NCBI GenBank assembly: GCA_947489925.1
Contig: CANLFK010000050.1
Span: 1 to 13,390 of the forward strand
DNA length: 13,390 bases
Direction: 5' to 3'
Source of the DNA: Candidatus Caenarcanales bacterium
GTDB lineage: Bacteria; Cyanobacteriota; Vampirovibrionia; Caenarcaniphilales; Caenarcanaceae
The notes under the pieces were generated by a model that was not told where the DNA came from, made no database searches, and worked only from the letters and a program-made list of their open reading frames with translations. This document shows positions 1-5,522 of the stretch, piece by piece; position 1 is the first letter of the stretch; each line of letters opens with the position of its first letter. The translations under genes were made by a program, and so were the position numbers.

Positions 1-1
1 T

Positions 2-115
2 ATAGAAAGAAAATGGAATCATCTTAAACAATTATTAAAAGGATACTATGATAATACAAAAAGCTTTATTGATAATTTATGCTTACAGATTAATAATCTG
101 ACTACTTCTATTTAA
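2..115 (+). pseudogene. C-terminal fragment of a DDE (IS630-type) transposase, cut by the window edge
   Basis: An open frame enters from the left edge and stops with TAA at 113-115, giving 37 visible residues. It opens with IERKWNHLKQLLKGYY. IS630/Tc1-type DDE transposases end in a block of the form N-P-I-E-x-x-W-x-x-L-K, where the Glu is the last catalytic acid, followed by a short helical tail; the visible piece has that form (IE, then W, then LK). Family assignment rests on this short motif only. No copy of the terminal repeat seen at 13265 or in the 115-bp elements occurs just downstream, so it may be a different or decayed IS. It could also be the end of an unrelated gene. Confidence 0.45.
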
Positions 116-121
116 GAATTG

Positions 122-334
122 CTATAACAGCAAAATTCGACTCTTCTGAGTTTGTTTATGATAATTTTCCAACAGATATAGTATAGAAAAGATTTTATCA
201 ATTATCGTTCTTTTAGCTAGTTTTTTCTCATCTTTGCTTCCTTTATCTAAAGCCTGAATATAAACTATCCATAATATAATTTCCAAGAAAAGAAGTAAAA
301 GTATAATGAATGATACAAGAGTAGATAAAGTCAT
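122..334 (-). CDS. Possible small single-span membrane protein, unknown
   Basis: The 70-residue frame has one strong hydrophobic helix near its start (about residues 5-27) followed by a lysine-rich stretch (KDEKKLAKR) and a short amphipathic tail, so it would be an N-terminally anchored small protein. There is no visible ribosome-binding site before the ATG and no family I recognise. It lies between a transposase remnant and a repeat, so it could be a chance frame in AT-rich DNA. A real gene and an artefact are about equally likely. Confidence 0.3.
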   Translation of the reverse strand: MTLSTLVSFIILLLLFLEIILWIVYIQALDKGSKDEKKLAKRTIIDKIFSILYLLENYHKQTQKSRILLL

Positions 335-437
335 GAATAATTAATTACAATTGCGACTTTGTGCATATAAATTCAACAATCTTAAGTGCTTCTAATGGTA
401 AACTTCAGCCTAATTTTTTGCAAAAGATTTTTCAATA

Positions 438-585
438 TCTGAATCGCAGATTAGCACAGATAACACGGATTTCACAGATATTTATGTATAGTTTTCCCGC
501 CAAAGGTTAAAGCTCTCTCAAAGCAAATAAACAATGCCTAAAGTATCTGTGTCATCTTTTCATCTGCGTCCATCTGTGATTCAGA
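438..585. repeat. Inverted repeat with spaced CAGAT units
   Basis: The left arm (438-480) and the reverse complement of the right arm (544-585) both begin TCTGAATC and end CACAGATA. Both carry CAGAT or GGAT words about 10-14 bases apart, and roughly 30 of 42 positions agree. The loop is about 63 bases. The same type of sequence (GAATC-CAGAT-CACAGAT words, in arrays or inverted pairs) recurs between genes in many unrelated bacteria; that statement comes from memory, not from a search. The right arm contains the stop codon of the YcxB-like gene. Transcribed, it could fold into a hairpin between that gene and the left-hand DNA. Confidence 0.7.
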
Positions 586-1144
586 AGTGCTTTTTATTTT
601 TTAATAATTTAACTTTTTTAGGATCAACTTTTTGTTTAATAATTTCTTTTACCTTTTCCAAGTCTTCCGCTGATTTGAAAAACCTTTTGGGAATTATATG
701 ACATTCAATTGTAGAAATAAAAATTAGTAAATCTTCTTTGGATTCCATTATTTTATAAATATCAGTCCATTTTATAAAGTTGAAATAATTATCCGAAAAT
801 GATTTAACTCCTTCAAGATCAAAGCTCAGACTTCCTTCTTGTTGAAATCTTTTATTAGAGTCAAAGTATTTTTTCAAGCCGATATTAAGAAGAAATACTA
901 TTATAGGTAGCATAAAAAATGTTGATAAACCTAGCAAATTGTCAATCACAAAAGAGAAACAAGTTAAACTTCTACTAGCAGGGCAAGTAACTAAGCAATT
1001 AACTAATACAAATATAAAATAAATTACTGGAGAAAATAAATATATCTTAAAAAGAATAGACTGAGAGGCTATATATCTTCTCGCACGAATAAAATCTTTA
1101 TACTCAAGTTTACTGGTAATTTCTATTGTTTCGTTTTCGTTCAT
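581..1144 (-). CDS. YcxB-like domain membrane protein
   Basis: A 187-residue protein with two predicted membrane helices (about residues 32-53 and 70-91) and a cytoplasmic C-terminal domain. That domain resembles the YcxB-like family: a strand beginning SFDLEGVKSFSDN, then the core KWTDIYKIMESKEDLLIFIS, then IIPKRFF and a charged helix at about 138-160. The paired W-x-D-I and I-I-P-K-R are the family hallmarks. Its biochemical role is unknown in the family. AGGAG lies about 10 bases before the ATG, one of the few clear ribosome-binding sites here. It follows the HicB/flotillin chimera by 33 bases on the same strand and may be co-transcribed. Its stop codon lies inside the CAGAT inverted repeat. 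Confidence 0.75.
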   Translation of the reverse strand: MNENETIEITSKLEYKDFIRARRYIASQSILFKIYLFSPVIYFIFVLVNCLVTCPASRSLTCFSFVIDNLLGLSTFFMLPIIVFLLNIGLKKYFDSNKRFQQEGSLSFDLEGVKSFSDNYFNFIKWTDIYKIMESKEDLLIFISTIECHIIPKRFFKSAEDLEKVKEIIKQKVDPKKVKLLKNKKHF

Positions 1145-1177
1145 AAATGTACAACTCCTGTAAAGTAATCAGTAATA

Positions 1178-1750
1178 TTAAGATTTTAACTTTTCATAAA
1201 TTTCAGCTTTGATTTTTTTTACTTCTTCTTTTTCGGGTTTATTTAAGTTTTCGGTAGTTTGCAATAAAGTGTTTAATTTGTCTGAAAGCAAAGTACTTAA
1301 TAAACTATCTAAAATACTATTATTCCCAGAACCGCCACCTAAAGAAATCTTGGGTACAACATCAACTTTTGATTGTTCAATTGCTTTAGTAAAATGTTCC
1401 ATTACTTGCTGAATTAGCTGGAATTGTGGACCACCATATGCCAAAACCTGCTCTTCAATTGCAATGGCTTGAGCAATACCAACCCTAGCGGCTTTTTCGG
1501 CTTCAGCTGAGGCAAGAGCTATAATTTTTTGGCTTTCACCTTCGGCTAATATTTTTATTTTTTTAGCTTCCGCTTCGGCTAAAGTTGTAATTTGTCTGGC
1601 TTGTTGTTCGGATCGAGCTAAGTCTGCTTTACTAAAGTTTTGAGTTAATTCTTCTAATGAATCACCTTCTGTTATACAACCAGGTAAAGCTGGCACTTCT
1701 GCCCAATAACCACCTTCTTCTGCCGTATGAATAATTGCCTGAATTTTCAT
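1178..1750 (-). CDS. HicB-like N-terminus fused to a flotillin-like C-terminus (chimeric ORF)
   Basis: Residues 1-38 read as the start of a HicB antitoxin: MKIQAIIHTAEEGGYWAEVP then ALPGCITEGDSLEEL, the partial RNase-H-like fold of HicB. From about residue 40 the sequence switches to a flotillin/SPFH-type tail: SEQQARQI, then Ala/Glu-rich coiled coil (AEAEAKKIKILAEGESQKII), then AYGGPQFQLIQQVMEHF and KVDVVPKISLGGG. Both halves are recognisable, but neither is complete. The HicB half lacks the rest of its fold and its DNA-binding tail. The flotillin half lacks the membrane anchor and SPFH domain. No HicA toxin gene is adjacent. The frame is continuous for 190 codons. It is probably a deletion-born chimera; whether it is expressed or functional is unknown. 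Confidence 0.75.
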   Translation of the reverse strand: MKIQAIIHTAEEGGYWAEVPALPGCITEGDSLEELTQNFSKADLARSEQQARQITTLAEAEAKKIKILAEGESQKIIALASAEAEKAARVGIAQAIAIEEQVLAYGGPQFQLIQQVMEHFTKAIEQSKVDVVPKISLGGGSGNNSILDSLLSTLLSDKLNTLLQTTENLNKPEKEEVKKIKAEIYEKLKS

Positions 1751-1791
1751 ATAACTTTCATCAATAAACTACTAATAACAAATATACCACT

Positions 1792-2592
1792 TTAGATTTT
1801 TAAGTATTGAAATAAAACATTTAATAAACCAGTAAGCTGTAATAAAGCCACAAGTAATGAACCAAAGAAAAACGGAATAGTTAAATCTTGTAATATAAAA
1901 ACAAATAAACTAACTATATCTTTAAACCCATTTTTATTATTTATTAATTTAACCATTTGGCTAGTAAGAGAGCCTGTTCCGTGTGAAAGTTTTGGGAGAA
2001 GTGCAAAAAATAAAAAATAAAATAAAAATACATTTAATGCTAACAATAATATGTTCTCTGTTCCAGTTCCAACAGAAAAACCAAATGAGTAGAAAAATAG
2101 TGGATAGGAAAGAGTTAAAAGGCGAAAACAAGACCACTTAGAATTTTGGTATTTATCTTTTTGAATAAATTGATTAGTTAATTTAAAGATTAAAGTAATA
2201 AACAAAATAAAATACAGTAAAACACATTCCTTTTCTTTGCTAATAGATTTGCTGAATACAAACAATTGTTGAAAAATATCATATCTAAAAATCAGGTAAA
2301 ATGTAAACCAAAGAATAAAACCAATAATAAAATAAAAAAGTACAATATGAAATTTATCGCATTCTTGATTTTTGAAAACTATTTTGTTTGCCAGTTTGAA
2401 TGAGGTATTAAATAAATAATTTTGTACTTTCAATAATATAAAAATAGTTAAACAAATAAATAAAGTACTTAAAAGATAAAGAATAAATAATGATAATCCA
2501 AAAGTAAAAATGCCATAAGTTCCTGCCAATACAGTTCCAAGCGATGACCAGAAATTTGACTTTAATGAACTTTGTACTAAGTACCTAAACAA
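1792..2592 (-). CDS. C-terminal piece of the interrupted gene: polytopic membrane domain
   Basis: From V6 onward this frame is the last 261 residues of the interrupted protein. Its first five codons, including the TTG start, lie in the right end of the miniature element. It is very hydrophobic, with roughly six or seven helices (for example IVLFYFIIGFILWFTFYLIF and NILLLALNVFLFYFLFFALL) and a short polar loop SHGTGSLTSQMVKL before the last pair. The first stretch, WSSLGTVLAGTYGIFTFGLS, follows directly from the extracytoplasmic domain in the rebuilt protein. No catalytic motif was recognised. Translation from TTG without a ribosome-binding site is doubtful, so treat it as a gene fragment. Confidence 0.6.
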   Translation of the reverse strand: MFRYLVQSSLKSNFWSSLGTVLAGTYGIFTFGLSLFILYLLSTLFICLTIFILLKVQNYLFNTSFKLANKIVFKNQECDKFHIVLFYFIIGFILWFTFYLIFRYDIFQQLFVFSKSISKEKECVLLYFILFITLIFKLTNQFIQKDKYQNSKWSCFRLLTLSYPLFFYSFGFSVGTGTENILLLALNVFLFYFLFFALLPKLSHGTGSLTSQMVKLINNKNGFKDIVSLFVFILQDLTIPFFFGSLLVALLQLTGLLNVLFQYLKI

Positions 2593-2692
2593 AAGAAATA
2601 TGGTATTTTATGCCGATGGAATTTAATATTTCATTGAGTGAGTGCTTGTCTCATTCTCTTTTTTTACCACACTTTTAATGTCTTCTTACTTA
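2578..2692 (-). mobile_element. 115-bp miniature inverted-repeat element, copy A (IS630-related)
   Basis: Read on the minus strand it starts TAAGTAAGAAGACATTAAAA and ends TTGTTTAGGTACTTA. Its two ends form imperfect terminal inverted repeats of 28 bases (19 matches, including the outer TAAGTA and the inner TGGTA). It matches copy B at 109 of 115 positions. The outer TA on each side fits the TA target duplication of the IS630/Tc1 superfamily. Its first 43 bases resemble the left end of the IS at 13265. It encodes no protein and must depend on a transposase in trans. It interrupts the gene at 1792-3499, bringing TAA after K-V-W. Confidence 0.88.
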
Positions 2693-3218
2693 TATCCTTT
2701 AAACCAGATAATTTGCTTCTACTTTCTAAATCAGCTTGACTAAAGATAATTTGATAAATACTGTCTGAGTTTAACTTATACTTTAAAACTTCTTGAACTT
2801 CTTTTACTTTGCAAGGTGTTTTATATGATTTATTTGTAGAAAAATAATCTTTGCAATTCTCATCAATACAACAAGTATCATTAAAAGAGTAATATTTAAA
2901 TTTTATATTTTTATTGCTATTAGCTAAACCATTAATACTAATAAAAATATCAGAAGCTCCTGTTAAATTTAAATCTTCAGAAAACATTTTGTAAGTAAAA
3001 GCGTTTTTGAAGTTGCCAAGCCTGTCTTCTACTCTTTCTAATTTACAAGAGGTTTTATTCTTAGAATTATTACAAGTAATACCAACACAACATGAAAAAG
3101 CATTCTCAATGTAAGAAGGTAAAATAAAAATTTCCTTTGCTTGGCTAAAATAATTATCAAGACTATTATAAAATCTAATTTCGGAAGGTAAAACTTGAGC
3201 TGTTAAGTAAGAAGACAT
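2664..3218 (-). CDS. Middle piece of the interrupted gene: extracytoplasmic Cys-cluster domain
   Basis: Residues 6-176 of this frame are host-gene sequence. The first five residues (MSSYL) and the last eight come from the two flanking miniature elements. The domain carries two similar cysteine clusters, CCVGITC followed by KTSC and CCIDENC followed by KTPC, each trailed by a charged helix (KLERVEDRL, KVKEVQEVL). This suggests a duplicated disulphide-bonded subdomain exposed outside the membrane. In the rebuilt 493-residue protein it sits between the N-terminal anchor and the polytopic C-terminus. I do not recognise the family. As it stands the ORF is a relic rather than a gene, although its ATG lies in copy B. 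Confidence 0.6.
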   Translation of the reverse strand: MSSYLTAQVLPSEIRFYNSLDNYFSQAKEIFILPSYIENAFSCCVGITCNNSKNKTSCKLERVEDRLGNFKNAFTYKMFSEDLNLTGASDIFISINGLANSNKNIKFKYYSFNDTCCIDENCKDYFSTNKSYKTPCKVKEVQEVLKYKLNSDSIYQIIFSQADLESRSKLSGLKDISKKTLKVW

Positions 3219-3318
3219 TAAAAGTGTGGTAAAAGATGAGAATGAGGCAAGTACTCAGTCAATGAAATATTAAATTCCATCGGCACAAAATACCATATTT
3301 CTTTTGTTTAGGTACTTA
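3204..3318 (+). mobile_element. 115-bp miniature inverted-repeat element, copy B (IS630-related)
   Basis: Same element as copy A in the opposite orientation: it starts TAAGTAAGAAGACATTAAAA and ends GGTACTTA, with TA on both sides. Only six substitutions separate the copies (two near base 32, three between about 44 and 55, one in CGGCAC versus CGGCAT), with no length difference. The two copies are inverted around a 511-bp middle segment, forming a large snap-back structure. The insertion splits codon CTA of the host gene and gives the stop S-T-TAA on the minus strand. Confidence 0.88.
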
Positions 3319-3499
3319 GTAATCTAATACGAGAATTTAAGTAGTTATAAGTGGTATGACCAGTCATAAATGGTTGAATTACAAATTGATTATAAAGTTT
3401 AATGACTGGAAGAGAAAATATAAAAAGGCTTAAAAACAAAGTTATAAAATAAATTAATATTTGCAAACAAACTTTATTTAATTTTTTAGTTTTCATCAT
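3308..3499 (-). CDS. N-terminal piece of the interrupted gene: membrane anchor
   Basis: Residues 1-61 are the original N-terminus: MMKTKKLNK, then a long hydrophobic helix (about 10-34), then the polar stretch NQFVIQPFMTGHTTYNYLNS. Only the final S-T before the stop comes from copy B. A lysine-rich start followed by one helix predicts an inside-positive signal anchor. The start is an ATG-ATG pair 8 bases after the stop of the DKNYY gene, with no strong ribosome-binding site, which suggests co-transcription. The remainder of the gene lies beyond the inserted element. Confidence 0.55.
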   Translation of the reverse strand: MMKTKKLNKVCLQILIYFITLFLSLFIFSLPVIKLYNQFVIQPFMTGHTTYNYLNSRIRLLST

Positions 3500-3507
3500 A
3501 AAAATTT

Positions 3508-4086
3508 CTAAGTCTTTTCAACTTCTCCGAAATGATAAGTATTATTTTTATCTTTAGCATAAACCTCACATTCTATTTTAAATGTTTTTGGATCAGCATC
3601 TTTTATAATTTCACCGCAATAGTAAATATTATTTTTATCTTTAGCATAAACATACCATTCTATTTTAAATGTTTTTAGATCAGCATCAATTTTTTTACCA
3701 TAACAAAAAACGCTATTTTTATCTTTTGAGTACAGGCTATTTAAAGGCTTAAATGTTTTGAGATTGGCATCTTTTATAATTGCACCGTATAAATAAATAT
3801 TATTTTTATCTTTAGCGTAAATCTTTTCAAGATGATTTATTTTTTTAGGAAAATCTATTAGTCTAAAGCTTGCTGGATCAGCATTTTTTATAATTTCAAA
3901 AACCAATTTTTTACCATATATTATACTATAAACATTATTTTTATCTATTGCATAATTTTCACTAAGAATAGTTTTTTCCTTTTCAAAAAGTTTTTTTCTA
4001 ATTAGTTTTTGAATTCTTAATTTTAGCGTTTTTAGCGTTCCAATCAATAAATCCTTATTATTAAAAAGTTCTACTTTGATTTTCAT
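3508..4086 (-). CDS. DKNYY-type repeat protein
   Basis: A 192-residue protein with a basic, non-repetitive start (1-40) followed by five tandem repeats of 27-33 residues. The repeat plan is Y-A-K-D-K-N-N-x-Y-x-x-G, then I-I-K-D-A-D-P-K-T-F-K. Copies start near residues 45, 90, 119, 147 and 176, the last one partial. This is the DKNYY family pattern (named for Asp-Lys-Asn-Tyr-Tyr), in which repeats are thought to form a beta-rich scaffold of unknown role. There is no signal peptide. Repeats four and three are nearly identical in DNA as well, so they arose recently. AAAGG lies about 9 bases before the ATG. It precedes the interrupted membrane-protein gene by 8 bases, so the two probably formed one transcription unit. 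Confidence 0.75.
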   Translation of the reverse strand: MKIKVELFNNKDLLIGTLKTLKLRIQKLIRKKLFEKEKTILSENYAIDKNNVYSIIYGKKLVFEIIKNADPASFRLIDFPKKINHLEKIYAKDKNNIYLYGAIIKDANLKTFKPLNSLYSKDKNSVFCYGKKIDADLKTFKIEWYVYAKDKNNIYYCGEIIKDADPKTFKIECEVYAKDKNNTYHFGEVEKT

Positions 4087-4134
4087 TTAATTAACCTTTA
4101 TCTACCTTTCCTTTTTTGTTTTTGCCCAATTTGA

Positions 4135-4317
4135 GATGTTATTTTTTTGCAGATTGTAAAGTTTCTACTGGTTAAAGAAACACAAGAGACAGTAACTTAT
4201 CAACAAAAGATTGGGCGGATGATAAGTTCAACAATTTCAACTTTATTAATTATTCCAATTGGTTATTTGTGGCTGAAACAAAAGAAACAATATCTTTATT
4301 TTATTTTTTTTAGATAG
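4135..4317 (+). pseudogene. Possible gene remnant in the gap before the MgtC-family gene
   Basis: The 359-base gap 4087-4445 holds no intact gene. One frame is open from 4135 to TAG at 4315 and reads like coding sequence: a polar stretch (VKETQETVTYQQKIGR) then one hydrophobic helix (STLLIIPIGYLWL) and a basic end. There is no ATG upstream, only a possible TTG at 4147, so it may be the tail of a lost membrane-protein gene. The rest of the gap is T-rich and carries the promoter-like site at 4391. Confidence 0.2.
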
Positions 4318-4390
4318 TAATTCTTTTCAGCAAAATATTATTGAAAACAGTATTTTCTTATTATTTGTTTTTTTAGTTTACTTTTTTAAG

Positions 4391-4396
4391 TATAAT
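4391..4396 (+). promoter_or_regulatory. Candidate -10 element for the MgtC-family gene
   Basis: A perfect TATAAT lies 50 bases before the ATG in a very T-rich stretch. No convincing TTGACA-like hexamer occurs 16-18 bases upstream, so only the -10 half is supported. Confidence 0.4.
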
Positions 4397-4445
4397 AAGA
4401 GTCAATGCTCTAGGGCTTATAAAATAAAGAAAAGTGCTATAAAAA

Positions 4446-5129
4446 ATGTTTATTCCTTGGTTTAACTTCATTGAGAAGTATAATTTAATTAATTTTTTTG
4501 TTTCTAGTATTTGTGGAGCTTTTATTGGCTTAGAAAGAGAAGCTAGAGATAAAGGGGCGGGTATCAGGACTCATACTTTAGTTAGCTTGGGGTCTTGTTT
4601 ATTTACCACTGTTTCGGTTGAAAGCGTTTTAGGAATGCCAAATGGTGATCCAACCAGAATTGCCGCTCAAATTGTTAGTGGTATTGGTTTTTTGGGTGGT
4701 GGAGCTATTTTACAAGATCGTGATAAAGTGCATGGCTTAACGACAGCGGCTACTATTTGGATATCAGCAGCGATTGGTATGTCTTGTGGCATGGATCAAG
4801 TTTTTTCAGCCATTATGGTTACAGCTTTAACTTTATTCTTTTTGTTTTTCTTTCGACGATTATCCAAAAGCATAAAAAAGCCCCGTATAACTTGGTTAAT
4901 GACTATTCATTTTCAGGAAGAAGATCCGAATTTAAATACAAGCTCCGACTGGGAAAGTCAAATTGAAAATACTTTAAAAAGTTTGGGTTTTAAAATACTT
5001 GAATTAAGTGAAAAAAATTCAGACCAAATTGAAGTCGTAATCAGGGGACAAGGTAAATTATCTGACTTAATGAGACAGTTAAAAACCTTTTTGCCAGATA
5101 AAACTGAAATTGATCTCAAAGAATTTTAG
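4446..5129 (+). CDS. MgtC/SapB family inner-membrane protein
   Basis: The 227-residue protein has the MgtC membrane domain in residues 1-140: GAFIGLEREARDKGAGIRTH, then LVSLGS, then DPTRIAAQIVSGIGFLGGGA, then HGLTTAATIWISAAIGM. These are the conserved family blocks, including the charged ERE and R-T-H segments. A soluble C-terminal domain (about 150-227), ACT-like in style, ends the protein. MgtC relatives have been tied to magnesium limitation, to modulation of the F1Fo ATP synthase and to virulence in some hosts. Which role applies here cannot be told. There is no good ribosome-binding site. It stands alone on the plus strand, followed by the SRP RNA gene. Confidence 0.92.
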   Translation: MFIPWFNFIEKYNLINFFVSSICGAFIGLEREARDKGAGIRTHTLVSLGSCLFTTVSVESVLGMPNGDPTRIAAQIVSGIGFLGGGAILQDRDKVHGLTTAATIWISAAIGMSCGMDQVFSAIMVTALTLFFLFFFRRLSKSIKKPRITWLMTIHFQEEDPNLNTSSDWESQIENTLKSLGFKILELSEKNSDQIEVVIRGQGKLSDLMRQLKTFLPDKTEIDLKEF

Positions 5130-5174
5130 GATAAAACTTTTCTAAAATACTATAAATGAGATAATATAATTTAG

Positions 5175-5256
5175 CTGGTAAAGTGATGCTGATTTGATGA
5201 ACTTGGTCAGGGAGGAAACTCAGCAGCCATAAGTCGATAGGTAGGTGCTTTGCCAG
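5175..5256 (+). ncRNA. ffs: Small bacterial signal recognition particle RNA (4.5S type)
   Basis: The conserved helix-8 core is present: GGTCAGG, a GAG stem closed by a GAAA tetraloop and CTC, then AGCAGCC. This holds the asymmetric and symmetric loops bound by the Ffh M domain. The outer ends pair: CTGGTAAAG at 5175-5183 with CTTTGCCAG at 5248-5256, nine pairs with one wobble. The length of about 82 nt suits the short, Alu-less SRP RNA of many Gram-negative bacteria. It partners with Ffh to target nascent membrane and secreted proteins to FtsY and SecYEG. AT-rich -10-like words (GATAAT, TATAAT) sit just upstream, and a T-run follows directly. Confidence 0.9.
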
Positions 5257-5267
5257 TTTTTATTTTT
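5248..5267 (+). terminator. Intrinsic terminator of the SRP RNA
   Basis: The closing stem of the SRP RNA is followed immediately by TTTTTATTTTT, so the RNA's own long hairpin plus U-tract should end transcription. Confidence 0.6.
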
Positions 5268-5303
5268 AATTAAAATTTTAACTAACATCTTTAAGTCATC
5301 GTA

Positions 5304-5522
5304 ATGAATCAAGAATCTTCTGCCAGTCTAATCGGACAAATTTTGGTAGCACTGGGAAAAATCAATAAAGAGCAGTTAGAAGAAGCTTTAAGGGTTCAGG
5401 CGAAAATGCCTTCTGAAGAAAAAAAGCCAATTGGGCAAGTATTACTTGAATTAGATTATGTTGAGCCAAATGACATAATAGAAGCAATTAAAGTTCAGCT
5501 ACAAATGAGAAGTAAAACCTAA
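5304..5522 (+). CDS. Stand-alone MshEN-like (GspE/PilB N-terminal) domain protein
   Basis: A 72-residue soluble protein made of two similar halves: IGQILVALGKINKEQLEEAL (about 10-29) and IGQVLLELDYVEPNDIIEAI (about 43-62), each with a leucine-rich turn followed by a helix. This is the pattern found at the N-terminus of GspE/PilB/MshE pilus and secretion ATPases, where it binds partner proteins or, in the MshEN form, cyclic di-GMP. No ATPase domain follows; the next gene is convergent and overlaps the end by 4 bases. It could be a separate adaptor or receiver. There is no ribosome-binding site before the ATG. It lies 47 bases after the SRP RNA. Confidence 0.65.
   Translation: MNQESSASLIGQILVALGKINKEQLEEALRVQAKMPSEEKKPIGQVLLELDYVEPNDIIEAIKVQLQMRSKT

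Larger units (their letters stand above)
1792..3499 (-). pseudogene. Large membrane-protein gene interrupted by two 115-bp miniature elements
   Basis: Three minus-strand frames (3499-3308, 3218-2664, 2592-1792) are separated by two copies of the same TA-bounded element. Removing each copy and keeping one TA joins codons perfectly. At the first junction the frame reads AGA TTA CTA ACA GCT (R-L-L-T-A). At the second it reads AAG GAT ATA GTA CAA (K-D-I-V-Q). The rebuilt protein has 61+171+261 = 493 residues: a cytoplasmic start, one helix (about 10-34), an extracytoplasmic domain with two Cys clusters, then about six membrane helices. Each insertion adds 113 bases and brings an immediate stop. 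I do not recognise the family. It starts 8 bases after the DKNYY-repeat gene and was probably in an operon with it. Confidence 0.8.

Noticed and set aside
438..585. CRISPR array
   Set aside because: The repeated words are short, degenerate and in inverted arms; there are no regular spacers and no cas genes.
1209..1412. Plus-strand frame opposite the HicB/flotillin ORF
   Set aside because: Shadow of the strongly patterned flotillin coding sequence on the other strand.
2575..3321. Composite transposon or invertible cassette bounded by the two 115-bp copies
   Set aside because: The middle segment is in the ancestral orientation and rejoins both flanks in frame, so two independent insertions explain it better; inversion remains only a possibility.
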